From: Gammaproteobacteria bacterium
GTDB lineage: Bacteria > Pseudomonadota > Gammaproteobacteria > Steroidobacterales > Steroidobacteraceae
Length of the DNA stretch: 64,000 nt
NCBI GenBank assembly: GCA_027365225.1
Contig: DAHXNV010000002.1
Span: 1 to 64,000 of the forward strand
Direction: 5' to 3'
The position numbers and the translations under genes are program-made. Below are positions 49,249 through 59,626 of the stretch, one piece after another; positions within the stretch are counted from its first letter, which is position 1; every line of letters starts with the position of its first letter. The notes below the pieces were generated by a model. It was given only the letters and a program-made list of their open reading frames with translations, did no database searches and was not told where the DNA came from.

Positions 49249-52200
49249 ACGTTCTCGATCCGCCCGTCCCGGGTGCCGTCAGGCGACACCTGCGCTGGCA
49301 CCATCTGCATGGCAGCGCCGCGGCCCTGGCGCTCGCGGAAGCCGCGCGCGCCGACGAGAAACTCTACGTCATCGTGACCGACGCGGCACGGGAGCTGGCG
49401 CGCTTGAGCGCCGAGCTCGCCTTCTTCGCCCCTGCGCGGGTGCCGCTGCTCACCTTCCCCGACTGGGAAGTGCTGCCCTACGATCTGTTCTCTCCCCACC
49501 CGGACATCGTCTCGGAACGTCTGCGCACGCTCGACGAGCTGCCGCGGATGCGTCACGGCTGCCTGATCGTCACGCTCGATACGCTCATGCAGCGCCTGCC
49601 GCCCCAGCAGTACGTGCAGGCGCGCGCTTTTCAGTTCGCGCGCGGCGAGCGGCTCGATCTGGAGCCGTTCCGCGCGCGGCTGATCGAGGCCGGCTACGCC
49701 AGTGTCAGTCAGGTTCACGGCCCCGGCGAGTTCGCGGTGCGCGGCTCCCTGTTCGACGTCTATCCCATGGGCGCTCCCGAGCCGCTGCGCGTCGATCTGT
49801 TCGACGAGCAGATCGAGGCCATTCGCAGCTTCGACCCCGATACCCAACGCTCCCTGCAGCCCATCGAGCGCGTGCGGCTGCTGCCGGCGCGGGAGCTGCC
49901 GCTCGATGCCGAGGCCGTCAAGGATTTCCGCCGGCGCTTCCGCACCCGCTTCGAGGGCGACCCGATGCACTCGAGCATCTACCGGGGCGTTTCCGCAGGC
50001 CTCGCGCCGGCGGGCGTGGAGTTCTACCTGCCGCTGTTTTTCGAGCGGACTGCCACACTGTTCGATTATCTTCCCGCCAACGCCGTCATCGTGCGCGATG
50101 CGGCCCTGCCGGGGGCCCTCGCGCAGGCCTGGGGGCAGATCGAATCACGCTACGAGGAGCGGCGCCATGACATCGAGCGCCCGATACTGGCGCCGGCGGA
50201 GCTGTTTCTCGACCCCGACTCACTCGCCACGCAGCTCGAGCGCTTCGCCTCGGTGAGGCTCGAGCGCCCGCAAGAGCCCATCGAGCCCGGACCGGGGGTG
50301 TTCGCCACGCGCGAGCCGCCGGATTTGCGCATCGACACGCGCGCCGAGCGGCCGCTCGCGCGCCTGGAAGCGTTCCTCGGGGAGCTCGGCGGCCGGGCGC
50401 TGATCGCGGCCGATTCGCCCGGCCGGCGCGAGGTCCTGCAGCAGCAGCTGCGCGCCCACGGACATCCGCTCGAGACGGTCGCCGACTGGGAGAGCTTCCT
50501 CGCCGCGCGCGCCCCGCTCGCCCTCACCGTGGCGCCCGATCTGGCCGGCCTGTGGGTGAGCGACCCGCCGCTCGCGGTCATCGCCGAATCACAGTTGTTC
50601 GGGGCCCGCGCCCCCCAGCAGCGGCGGCGCGCGCGCGCCGCGGCCGACCCGCAGGCCGTGCTGCGCGACTTGCAGGACCTCAATCCCGGCGCGCCCGTGG
50701 TGCACGAGCAGTACGGTGTCGGGCGCTACGTCGGGCTGCAGCCGATGGAGGTCGCCGGCGAGGCCGGCGAGTTCCTGGTGTTGGAATACCAGGGCGGCGA
50801 TCGGATCTACGTGCCGGTGCACTCGCTCCATCTGGTCACTCGCTACACCGGCGCGGCGGCCGAGAGCGCGCCGCTGCACAAGCTCGGCACCGATCAGTGG
50901 GCCAAGGCCCGCAAGCGCGCCGCCGAGCAGATCCGCGACATCGCCGCCGAGCTGCTCGACCTGTACGCGCGGCGCAAAGCGCACCCGGGGGTGAGGCTGG
51001 CGGTCAACGAGGCCGACTATCGCGCCTTCGCCGAGGCGTTTCCCTTCGAGGAGACGCTCGATCAGTCCCAGGCGATCGCCGCGGTGCTCGCCGATCTGCG
51101 CAGCGAGCGGCCCATGGACCGCATCGTGTGCGGCGATGTCGGCTTCGGCAAGACCGAGGTGGCCATGCGCGCGGCATTCGCCGCGGTGCAATCGGGCAAG
51201 CAGGTCGCGGTGCTCGCCCCCACGACGCTGCTCGCGCAGCAACACCTGACCAACTTCCGCGACCGCTTCGCCGACTGGCCGGTGCGCATCGAGAGCCTCT
51301 CGCGCTTCGGCAACGCCAAGGAGACCCAGGCGACGCTCGCGGGGCTCGAGCGCGGCAGCCTCGACATCGTGATCGCCACGCACCGGCTGTTGCATGCGCA
51401 CGCGCGGTTCAAGGATCTCGGGCTGCTGATCGTCGATGAGGAGCAGCGCTTCGGCGTGCGCGACAAGGAGCGCCTGCAGGCCCTGCGCGCCAATGTGCAC
51501 GTGCTGACCCTCACCGCGACTCCGATCCCGCGCACGCTCAACATGACGCTCGGGGGCCTGCGCGACCTGTCGCTGATCACCACACCGCCGGCCCAGCGCC
51601 TGGCGATCAAGACCTTCCTCATCGAGTGGCACGGACCGACGTTGCGCGAGGCGGTGCTGCGCGAGCTGCGCCGCGGCGGGCAGATCTACTTCGTGCACAA
51701 TGAGATCCGCACCATCGAGAAGATCGGCGCCGAGCTCGCGCGGCTGATTCCCGAGGCGAGCCTGCGCGTCGGTCACGGCCAGATGCGCGAGCGGGATCTC
51801 GAGCGGCTGATGGTGGACTTCTACCACCGCCGCTTCGATCTGCTGCTGTGCACCACCATCATCGAAAGCGGCATCGACGTGCCGACCGCCAACACGATCA
51901 TCATCGACCGCGCCGATCACATGGGGCTCGCGCAACTGCATCAGCTGCGCGGCCGGGTCGGGCGCTCGCATCACCGCGCCTATGCCTACCTCATCGCCCC
52001 GCCCCGGCGCGCCTTGAGCGCCGATGCCGCCAAACGCCTCGAGGCAATCGAGTCGATGGAGGAGCTCGGCGCCGGCTTCGTCCTCGCCACGCACGACCTG
52101 GAGATTCGCGGCGCCGGCGAGTTGCTCGGCGAGGCGCAAAGCGGGCAGATGACGGAAATCGGGCTCGCGATGTATCTCGATCTGCTCGCCGAGGCGGTCG

Positions 52201-52694
52201 CGGCCCTCAAGGCGGGACGGGAGCCGGATCTCGAGCGACCGCTCGCGGCGAGCACGGAGGTCGAGATGCGACTGCCGGCGTTGCTGCCCGAGGCATACAT
52301 CGGGGACGTGCATGTGCGGCTCGGCCTGTACAAGCGCATCGCCGCGGCCGACAGCGCCGCTGCGCTCGATGCGCTCAGCGCCGAGATCTACGATCGCTTC
52401 GGTCCCCTGCCCGACCCCGCGCAGCGCCTGGTGCGGATTGCGAAGCTGAAACTGTCCGCCCGCGCACTCGGCATCCGGCGCCTGGACCTCGGCCCGCAGG
52501 GCGGCATGGTGCTGTTCGAGGAGCGCACCGCCGTCAACCCGGCGACGCTGGTGAAGCTGATGCAGCGCTCGCCCCGTGAGTACCGGCTGGACGGATCGAT
52601 GCGGCTGCGCATCTCACGCCCCATGCCCGATGAGGCGGCGCGCTTCGAGTTCGCCGGTGGGCTGCTGAAACATCTGGGAGGCAAGGCGGGCTAG
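49245..52694 (+). CDS. mfd: Transcription-repair coupling factor Mfd
   Basis: Mfd displaces stalled RNA polymerase and recruits UvrA. The 1149-residue protein has a UvrB-like N-terminal module (residues 1-~330) and an RNA-polymerase-interacting Tudor-like domain (VHEQYGVGRYVGLQPM; VPVHSLHLVTRYTG). The RecG-like translocase follows, with Walker A CGDVGFGKTEVAMRAA, motif II LLIVDEEQRFGV and motif VI QLRGRVGRSHHRAYAYL. The C-terminal TRCF domain is present. The start is TTG 49245, overlapping the cyclase stop (TTGA). csiV follows, as in Pseudomonas. Confidence 0.97.
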   Translation: MNVLDPPVPGAVRRHLRWHHLHGSAAALALAEAARADEKLYVIVTDAARELARLSAELAFFAPARVPLLTFPDWEVLPYDLFSPHPDIVSERLRTLDELPRMRHGCLIVTLDTLMQRLPPQQYVQARAFQFARGERLDLEPFRARLIEAGYASVSQVHGPGEFAVRGSLFDVYPMGAPEPLRVDLFDEQIEAIRSFDPDTQRSLQPIERVRLLPARELPLDAEAVKDFRRRFRTRFEGDPMHSSIYRGVSAGLAPAGVEFYLPLFFERTATLFDYLPANAVIVRDAALPGALAQAWGQIESRYEERRHDIERPILAPAELFLDPDSLATQLERFASVRLERPQEPIEPGPGVFATREPPDLRIDTRAERPLARLEAFLGELGGRALIAADSPGRREVLQQQLRAHGHPLETVADWESFLAARAPLALTVAPDLAGLWVSDPPLAVIAESQLFGARAPQQRRRARAAADPQAVLRDLQDLNPGAPVVHEQYGVGRYVGLQPMEVAGEAGEFLVLEYQGGDRIYVPVHSLHLVTRYTGAAAESAPLHKLGTDQWAKARKRAAEQIRDIAAELLDLYARRKAHPGVRLAVNEADYRAFAEAFPFEETLDQSQAIAAVLADLRSERPMDRIVCGDVGFGKTEVAMRAAFAAVQSGKQVAVLAPTTLLAQQHLTNFRDRFADWPVRIESLSRFGNAKETQATLAGLERGSLDIVIATHRLLHAHARFKDLGLLIVDEEQRFGVRDKERLQALRANVHVLTLTATPIPRTLNMTLGGLRDLSLITTPPAQRLAIKTFLIEWHGPTLREAVLRELRRGGQIYFVHNEIRTIEKIGAELARLIPEASLRVGHGQMRERDLERLMVDFYHRRFDLLLCTTIIESGIDVPTANTIIIDRADHMGLAQLHQLRGRVGRSHHRAYAYLIAPPRRALSADAAKRLEAIESMEELGAGFVLATHDLEIRGAGELLGEAQSGQMTEIGLAMYLDLLAEAVAALKAGREPDLERPLAASTEVEMRLPALLPEAYIGDVHVRLGLYKRIAAADSAAALDALSAEIYDRFGPLPDPAQRLVRIAKLKLSARALGIRRLDLGPQGGMVLFEERTAVNPATLVKLMQRSPREYRLDGSMRLRISRPMPDEAARFEFAGGLLKHLGGKAG

Positions 52695-52714
52695 CTTCGA
52701 TTAGACTTCAGGGG

Positions 52715-53416
52715 ATGAAGCACCGACTCGCAACGGCTTTGCTGCTGCTCGTGGCGCTCGCCGGACCGCTTGCCACCGCCGCGCCCGGCACACCCCCGCT
52801 GCAGGCGCACCCGGGCATCCGCGCCCATCCCGCCGGTTCAGGCGCCAAGATCCCCGCGGCCAAGCCCACCCAGTATCATCGCGAGTACTACGTCGAGATC
52901 ATCGTGTTCCGCGCGCTCACGGCGCTCGGCAGTCCCGAGGACTGGCACGCGGAGGTCAACATGGCGCCGACCGTCAGCGGCGCCGAGGCGCCGACCGGCA
53001 CCGGTGTCGGTCATCTGGTGCGTATCGAGCCGCCCTCGGCATACCAGCTCGACCCCCTCTGGAGCCGCCTGCGCCAGAGCGCCGACTATCACCCCGTGGT
53101 GCACCTGGCGTGGATTCAGACAGCGAGCGATTGGGGCACGCACGCGGGCTTCAACCTCAAGGAACTCGGTGTCCATGTGCCGGGCCTGCGCGGCCTGATC
53201 TACCTCGAGCGTGGGGTGTACCTGCACCTCGGCCTGACCCTCGATTACACCCTGCAGCACCCGCCGCCGGGGCTCGATGCCGCCCCCGGCACCACCTTCG
53301 TGATGAACGAGACGCGCCGGGTGCTGTTTTATCAGCGCAATTACTACGACAATCCGGCCTTCGGCGTGATCGCGCTGGTGCTGCCGGTCAACGCCGAGCA
53401 ACAGCCGGGCCGCTAG
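52715..53416 (+). CDS. csiV: CsiV family periplasmic protein
   Basis: This 233-residue protein has a signal peptide (ATALLLLVALAGPLATA). The mature domain has YYVEIIVFRALTA at its N-terminus, YHPVVHLAWIQ, then RGLIYLERGVYLHLGLTLDY and NETRRVLFYQRNYYDNPAFGVIALV. The same blocks occur in P. aeruginosa CsiV, a peptidoglycan-binding partner of the protease Prc, which is also encoded after mfd. AGGGG lies close to ATG 52715. It is convergent with the ABC permease (46-base gap). Confidence 0.85.
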   Translation: MKHRLATALLLLVALAGPLATAAPGTPPLQAHPGIRAHPAGSGAKIPAAKPTQYHREYYVEIIVFRALTALGSPEDWHAEVNMAPTVSGAEAPTGTGVGHLVRIEPPSAYQLDPLWSRLRQSADYHPVVHLAWIQTASDWGTHAGFNLKELGVHVPGLRGLIYLERGVYLHLGLTLDYTLQHPPPGLDAAPGTTFVMNETRRVLFYQRNYYDNPAFGVIALVLPVNAEQQPGR

Positions 53417-53462
53417 CCCTCGGCCGGTGCCCGCGCGGGTCGATCCTCGCGGCAGGCGCGGC

Positions 53463-54773
53463 CTACAGCTCCCGCAATCCGTCCGTGACCGGCATGCGCG
53501 CGGCGCGCATCGCCGGGAACAGGCCGCCGACGAACCCGATCACCAGCGCCCATTTCAATCCCTCACCGATCAGCCGGGGCGTGATGCGGAACTGGAAGAT
53601 CACCGCGCCGAAATTCGGACCCAGCGTCGAGGCGGTGAAGTGGCGGAACAGCAGCCAAGCGACGAGCGCCCCCAGCACACCGCCGGCGAGCGCGAGCAGC
53701 AACGTCTCGCTGAGGACCGAGAACACGACCACACCGCCGCGGAACCCGATCGCCCGCAGCGTGGCCACCTCGCGCGTGCGCGCCGCCACGGCCGCATACA
53801 TGCTGTTCAGCGCGCCGGCGACCGCGCCGATGGCCATGATGACCGCCACCGTCGTGGCCAGGATGCCGATGATGCGGGTCATGCCCTTGGACTGGCTGGC
53901 ATAGTAGGCTTTCGTGGTCTGCGCCTGCACCTTCAGGCGCGGATCGCTCGCCAGCGCGGCCTTGAAGGCCTCGAACGCCCGCGCACCGGTCAGCCGCACC
54001 GTCGCCGACTGCACGCTGCTGCCGCGGTGAAACGCGGTGCCGATCACGTTGACGTCGCCCCAGAGCTCCGAGTCGTGCGCGCCAGCGTGCGCGAATTCCC
54101 CCACGACCTTCCACGGCTGTCCGTTGATGCTCAGCGTCGAGCCGATGGCGGTGTGCACGAACTCCCGCGCCGCGTTCTTGCCGACGATGAGCTCGCGCAT
54201 CCCGGTCCGGAAACGCCTGCCGGCGATGATTTTCACCCGCGGGCGTACCGCCCAGACCTGCGGGCCCACACCGCGGATCTGCGCCAATGCCTCGCGCCCC
54301 CCTCGCTTCGAGAGCGACGCCGACACGACCACCTCCGCAGACACCAGCGGCTCGCCGCGGGCATTGCGGGCAACCTGCGGCATCTGCCCGATGAGCATCA
54401 CGCTGCGCTGATCGAGGTTCGAGGTGGCCTCGGTGAGCGCGCCGCTACGCAACACGATGGCCCGCCGTTGGCTGCCCGTCGCGCGGAAGGTCGCCTCGTA
54501 GCCCCGGCCCATGGCAAGCAGCGCCACCAGGACGCCGACGACGCCTGCGATGCCGAGGACCACCACTGAGGCGCTGCCCCAGCGCTGCGGCAGCGTGGAC
54601 ATCCCCGAGGCGGTGACCGAGCCGGTCTGCCGCCCGGCGCGCGTGCCGGCGAGCCACACCAGCAGCAGCGCCGCGAGCCCCGCAATCCCGAGCCAGGGCA
54701 AGAGGACCACCGCCGCAACCCCGAGCACGAGGGCCACAAGGACGGCCGCTGCGGACAATGTCTTGTTCAGCAT
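53463..54773 (-). CDS. ABC transporter permease, MacB/FtsX family (second subunit)
   Basis: This 436-residue permease has two extra hydrophobic segments at the N-terminus (LSAAAVLVALVLGVAAVVLL; GIAGLAALLLVWLAG). The standard layout follows: TM1 ASVVVLGIAGVVGVLVALLA, a large periplasmic domain, and three C-terminal helices including GILATTVAVIMAIGAVAGAL and TREVATLRAIGFRGGVVVF (the FtsX coupling region). ATG 54773 is supported by GGAGG five bases upstream; GTG 54788, overlapping the preceding gene's stop, is an alternative. It is the last gene of the four-gene cassette. Confidence 0.88.
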   Translation of the reverse strand: MLNKTLSAAAVLVALVLGVAAVVLLPWLGIAGLAALLLVWLAGTRAGRQTGSVTASGMSTLPQRWGSASVVVLGIAGVVGVLVALLAMGRGYEATFRATGSQRRAIVLRSGALTEATSNLDQRSVMLIGQMPQVARNARGEPLVSAEVVVSASLSKRGGREALAQIRGVGPQVWAVRPRVKIIAGRRFRTGMRELIVGKNAAREFVHTAIGSTLSINGQPWKVVGEFAHAGAHDSELWGDVNVIGTAFHRGSSVQSATVRLTGARAFEAFKAALASDPRLKVQAQTTKAYYASQSKGMTRIIGILATTVAVIMAIGAVAGALNSMYAAVAARTREVATLRAIGFRGGVVVFSVLSETLLLALAGGVLGALVAWLLFRHFTASTLGPNFGAVIFQFRITPRLIGEGLKWALVIGFVGGLFPAMRAARMPVTDGLREL

Positions 54774-54784
54774 GAGCCCCTCCG

Positions 54785-55935
54785 TCACCGCCCCGCCAGG
54801 GCGTTCACGATGGACAGCCGCATGCCGCGGCGCGCGGGCAATGCCCCAACCACCAGTCCGATCGCGACCATCGCGATGAGGCCGCGCAGCCAGATCGCCA
54901 CGCCCACCGGCATCATCGGCAGCTGCCCGCCGATGCGCACCTGCAAGGCATGCACCGTTGCGGCCGCGAGCAACAGCCCGAGCGCCCCGCCGAGCACCAC
55001 CAGCAGCACCGATTCGCCGAGCACCAGCGAGAGCACTGTGCGGTTGGAGAAGCCGAGTGTCTTCAGCACCGCCAGCTCCGGTGTGCGCTCCCGCACCGCC
55101 TGCGCCATGGTGTTGCCCGTCAAGAGCAGCAGGGTGAAGAACACCGCCCCCATGACGGCGCTGACGATCAGCCCGAAGTCCACGTACTGACTGTAGAAAT
55201 CCGCCGCGAAGGCGCTCGAGGTCTGCGTCCGGGTCTGGTGGCCGGAGTTCGCCGAGAGCGCGTCGATCGCGCCGGCGATGCGGCCCGCCTGCCGCGGCTG
55301 GGCGATCTGCTCGACGTACCACCCCACCGTGCCGCCGCCGAAGAGCCGCGCCTCCTCGAGGTAGCGCCAGCGGAAGAAAAGCTGCTGCTCCATCAGCGGC
55401 CTGGAGGCCTGGTAGATGCCCACGATGTCGAACATCCAGGTGTACGAGCCGCTCTTGCGCGGATAGATCATGGCCTTGATCGGGATCTGATCGCCCACCT
55501 TCCAGTGAAACCGCCGGGCAAGCGCCGCCCCGATGATCGCGCCGGTCTGCGTCGCAGCGAATGCCCGGCGCGCCGCGGGCGAGAGCTTCAGGCTCGTATG
55601 CAGATCCCAGAAGTTGCGCGGCACCGCCATCACGTTGATGAAGTTGTTCGGCTTGCGGTACGTGCCCCCGAAGAACGTTTCGCTCGTCACCATCTGCACG
55701 CCCGGCACCGTGCGGATCTGGTTTTCGAGGCTGAGCGGCAGCGAGGTCATCAGCCCGGACTTGGACACCGTGATCAGCCGGTGCGCCGCATTGATGCTGT
55801 GGCCCACTTGAGTGAACACGCTGTTGACCGATTCGAGCAGTCCGAACAGCAGGAACGCCGCCACCACCGACAGCAGCGTGAAGGCCGTCCGGGTCTTGTG
55901 GCGCACGAGCGCCGCCCAGATCAGGTGCAGGAATT

Positions 55936-55939
<4 letters not shown>
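54785..55939 (-). CDS. ABC transporter permease, MacB/FtsX family (first subunit)
   Basis: This 384-residue permease has TM1 at residues ~14-36 (RTAFTLLSVVAAFLLFGLLE), a ~230-residue periplasmic domain, and three C-terminal helices. GLIVSAVMGAVFFTLLLLTG and RTPELAVLKTLGFSNRTVLSL (coupling helix region) are visible. It is distinct from the second permease, so the exporter is probably a heterodimer. ATG 55939 overlaps the ATPase stop (ATGA). Confidence 0.9.
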
Positions 55940-56628
<689 letters not shown>

Positions 56629-56634
56629 GACACG

Positions 56635-57870
56635 TTACCCCTTCTTGACGCTGACTCGATCCCCAGCGGCCAGATCCGCCGGCGGGGAGCGCACGACGGC
56701 GCTGCCGGCGGCAATGCCGCCCACGGCCCTCAAGCCCGAGCGGACCGGTCCCAACGTGACGGTGCGCGAGCGCACCCGCCCGTCCTTGACGAGGAACACC
56801 AGCGCGTGCGCGCCCCGGTGCACCACGCTCGAGGCCGGCACCCACACCATGCCCGCCGGCACGCTCGCGGCGGCGGCCGCCCTCGCGGGCTGCAGAAACG
56901 ACACGCGCACCCCCATCTGCGGCAGGATGCGCGGGCTCTTGCGATCGAGCGCGACACGGACCCGCACGGTCGCCTTGCTCTTGTTGGCCGTCGGTACGAT
57001 CGCGATCACGTGCGCCGGGATGCGCCAATTCGGATAGGCATCCAGCACCGCCACGGCCCGCTGGCCGGCGTGGACCCGATCGATGTATGCCTCGTCGACA
57101 TCCACGTCCACTTCGAGGGAGTTCATGTCGACGATGGTCGCGATCCCGGTCTGCGTGAATCCGCCGCCGCCGAAGAACGGCGAGATCGTCTCGCCCATCT
57201 GCGCCGGCTTGTCCACCACCACTCCGGAAAACGGCGCGCGCACCACCGTGTAGCCTTCCTGCACCTGCGCCGACTGCACGCCGGCGCGGGCCACGGCGAC
57301 ATTGCGCCGCTGAGTCAGCACCTGCGCGGCGAGGGAAGCGACTTGGGTGCGGGCGGTGTCGAAGGCCTGCTGCGACACCAGATGCTGGCCGATCAGCGCC
57401 TGATCGCGGGCGAGGTCCAGGCGCGCCAGAGCGAGCTGCGCCCGATACTGCACCAATTGCGCCTGCGCGGCCGCGAGCTGCGCCCGCGCCTGGGCGAGCA
57501 CGGCGAGCTGGGTGCTGTCGTCGAGGCGCGCCAGGATCTGCCCGCGGCGCACGTACTGGCCCTCCTGGAAGTACACGTGGGTCAGCATGCCCTGAATCTG
57601 CGCCGAGACCGTCGCGTCGCGCTCGGCGGTGACGTAACCGCTCGCCTGCAGCACCGCGGTGGATTGGCCGGCCGGAGCGAGGGCGCGCGCCGTCTCGACC
57701 GACACGGCAGCGGCGCGCCCGAGCAGCAAGTACCCGCCCCCGGCCAGCGCCGCCAGAAGCCCGAGGACCGCAAGGGCCGGCCAGAGCACGCGCCGCGTCC
57801 GCACCGCCTCGCGCTGCGACCGGTCGATCTTGAGCTGCCCCAGCAGATCGTCGTTGTTCTGTGTGTCCAC
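56635..57870 (-). CDS. Periplasmic adaptor (membrane-fusion) protein, MacA/HlyD family
   Basis: This 411-residue adaptor has an N-terminal cytoplasmic tail and a single membrane helix (LWPALAVLGLLAALAGGGYLLL region, residues ~28-50). The barrel-sandwich/lipoyl halves are VSAQIQGMLTHVYFQEGQYV and VRAPFSGVVVDKPAQMGE. An alpha-helical hairpin lies between them (residues ~110-190) with repeated LAQARAQLAAAQAQL, then the beta-barrel and membrane-proximal domains. The start is GTG 57870. It would connect the ABC permeases to an outer-membrane channel encoded elsewhere. Confidence 0.92.
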   Translation of the reverse strand: MDTQNNDDLLGQLKIDRSQREAVRTRRVLWPALAVLGLLAALAGGGYLLLGRAAAVSVETARALAPAGQSTAVLQASGYVTAERDATVSAQIQGMLTHVYFQEGQYVRRGQILARLDDSTQLAVLAQARAQLAAAQAQLVQYRAQLALARLDLARDQALIGQHLVSQQAFDTARTQVASLAAQVLTQRRNVAVARAGVQSAQVQEGYTVVRAPFSGVVVDKPAQMGETISPFFGGGGFTQTGIATIVDMNSLEVDVDVDEAYIDRVHAGQRAVAVLDAYPNWRIPAHVIAIVPTANKSKATVRVRVALDRKSPRILPQMGVRVSFLQPARAAAAASVPAGMVWVPASSVVHRGAHALVFLVKDGRVRSRTVTLGPVRSGLRAVGGIAAGSAVVRSPPADLAAGDRVSVKKG

Positions 57871-57948
57871 GCCACGCGACCCTTTATCACAGCCGCCGCC
57901 GCTTACCGGCGCGAGCCGGCTCCCCGGGCGTGGTTGAATGTCGAGATG

Positions 57949-57977
57949 ATTCTAAGTCAAACCTCGGTTACGGTAAA
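57949..57977 (-). promoter_or_regulatory. Candidate promoter of the MacA-like ABC operon
   Basis: On the minus strand TTTACC (57977-57972) and TAGAAT (57954-57949) are separated by 17 bases, which would give a leader of about 70 bases before the adaptor gene. The rest of the 57871-58163 gap shows no other recognisable element. Confidence 0.4.
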
Positions 57978-58163
57978 TTCGGCGTCTGCCGACCGCTGCC
58001 GGGCGTCGAGGCCATTCGCCGCCGGGCGCATCATCCCCCGGCGCCGCAGGGCGTCCCAGTGCGCTTCGTCACCGGGGGCGCATGACGATTGTCACCCGGC
58101 GGGTTATTCCGGCCGCGGCGGCCCGGGGCGAGCGGTACGCAAGCAGCAGGTCACCCCCGGCCA

Positions 58164-59270
58164 TCAGTTGACACTAGAGGCCTGGGCGCGCGCTGCGCAC
58201 AACCCCGGCGCCAGGCTTACCTCCAGCGCCCGCGGCGCGGATGAACCGAGCGACTCGACACACACCTGATTGCCGCCGGCGCGTTTGGCCGCATACAGCG
58301 CCTGATCGGCCTGGAACGTCAGCGTATCGAGCGTAGCGCCGGCCGCAGCGGCGGCGATACCGAACGACACCGTGAGCGCACCGACGATTTCCGTGGTCTG
58401 ATCCCGCCGGATCTTCACCCGTGCCACGGCGCTCCGTATCTGGTCCACCACGGCCCTCGCCCCCTCCAACGTCATGTTCGGCAGCAGCAGTGCGAACTGC
58501 TCGCCGCCGATCCGCGCGGCGATCCCCCGGTCCGTCGGCTGGCGCACAAGGATGGCGGCGAGCGCGCGCAGCACCTTGTCACCGAGCAGATGTCCGTAAC
58601 GGTCGTTGATCTGCGTGAAATGATCCACGGCGGCGAGCACCAGTGCGCAGCCGTTCAGATCGGCGCGGCCCTCGAGCACCGCTCTCGCCTGGCGCGCGAA
58701 GCCGCGCCGGTTGGCAATACCGCACAGCGGATCGACGAGCGCCTCGGTCTGGGCCTGCAGCAGCTGTTGCGTCAACGCCTTGACTTCCTCGCTCCTGCCC
58801 TCCAGTTTCTCGGTCAAAATCTGGGTCACTGTCTCCATGCGCTGCGCTTCGCCGAGCAGGCGCGAAATCACCTGCTGGACCTTCGCCACGGTATTCTCCT
58901 CGGCCAGATCCGCGCGGCTGGCGCGCAGCGTGCGCGCAAACTGGCCGGTGTCCTCACCGGCGGTATTGAAGGTCTGCGCGGCCTCATCGAGCAGGCTCTG
59001 CAAGCGCTGCTGCAGGTTATCGAGCACCGCCGCATCGCGCTCGGAAATGTGTCGCATGTAGAGCCGGCACACCTCATCGTCGGTCAGCGGCTGGTGCAAC
59101 TCGAGCCGCGCCGTCAGCGCCGCGCTCAAGGGCGGATTGATGCCGGCCAGGTGCTCATACCAGAGCGTATAACTGACCGGATGGTAGGCGGCGTGCTGGC
59201 CGGCCATCAGCGGCAACGCGAGCCGCAGCAGCTCGGCGCTCTGCTCTTTCGACTCAATATAGTATTTCAT
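58164..59270 (-). CDS. Degenerate GGDEF domain protein
   Basis: This 368-residue cytosolic protein has an N-terminal ~175-residue helical region (YYIESKEQSAELLRLALPLM; HPVSYTLWYEHLAGINP). A coiled coil and a GGDEF domain follow. The domain keeps the fold (VDPLCGIANRRGF; INDRYGHLLGDKVLR), but the active-site motif is GGEQF (255-259) instead of GGDEF/GGEEF. The first metal-binding Asp of the usual D-x-D-H-F is Ala214, and no RxxD inhibitory site is present. It is therefore probably a catalytically dead c-di-GMP or GTP sensor. ATG 59270 (MKYY) is preferred over GTG 59291. Confidence 0.9.
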   Translation of the reverse strand: MKYYIESKEQSAELLRLALPLMAGQHAAYHPVSYTLWYEHLAGINPPLSAALTARLELHQPLTDDEVCRLYMRHISERDAAVLDNLQQRLQSLLDEAAQTFNTAGEDTGQFARTLRASRADLAEENTVAKVQQVISRLLGEAQRMETVTQILTEKLEGRSEEVKALTQQLLQAQTEALVDPLCGIANRRGFARQARAVLEGRADLNGCALVLAAVDHFTQINDRYGHLLGDKVLRALAAILVRQPTDRGIAARIGGEQFALLLPNMTLEGARAVVDQIRSAVARVKIRRDQTTEIVGALTVSFGIAAAAAGATLDTLTFQADQALYAAKRAGGNQVCVESLGSSAPRALEVSLAPGLCAARAQASSVN

Positions 59271-59626
59271 GACGCCCTGTATCGGCAGCACCGCCCGTTA
59301 CTCGAGCGCGATTGAATCCCTGCAAGGTATTTGCGCCCGATCTGCCTGCCCTGGCTTCTCGGGGGTCGCGGCCATGATCGCGCTCTTTTAGGCGACGATA
59401 GCGGTTATCGGCCGGCCGGCACCCGGCTTGAGTGGCCGGGCGCTGCCACCGCAGACGCCGTCGCTTCGGACCCCGCACTGCCCGTGCCGTGCAGCAGGAT
59501 GCAGGTCGCCCTTTGCCGAGGTCATGCGCGTACGGAGTGCGGCGGCACATTCCCCCGGCCGCCGGCGGCAGACCGCGCCCGAGGGCTGGCGTCATCGCCG
59601 CAGCATGACCTTCGCCAGCCCTTCAG
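59271..59626. other. Intergenic region between the GGDEF gene and nagZ
   Basis: About 355 bases lie between two genes reading in the same direction. I see no convincing reading frame, tRNA or strong terminator. Presumably it holds the promoter of the GGDEF gene, but no clear -35/-10 pair is visible. Confidence 0.4.
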
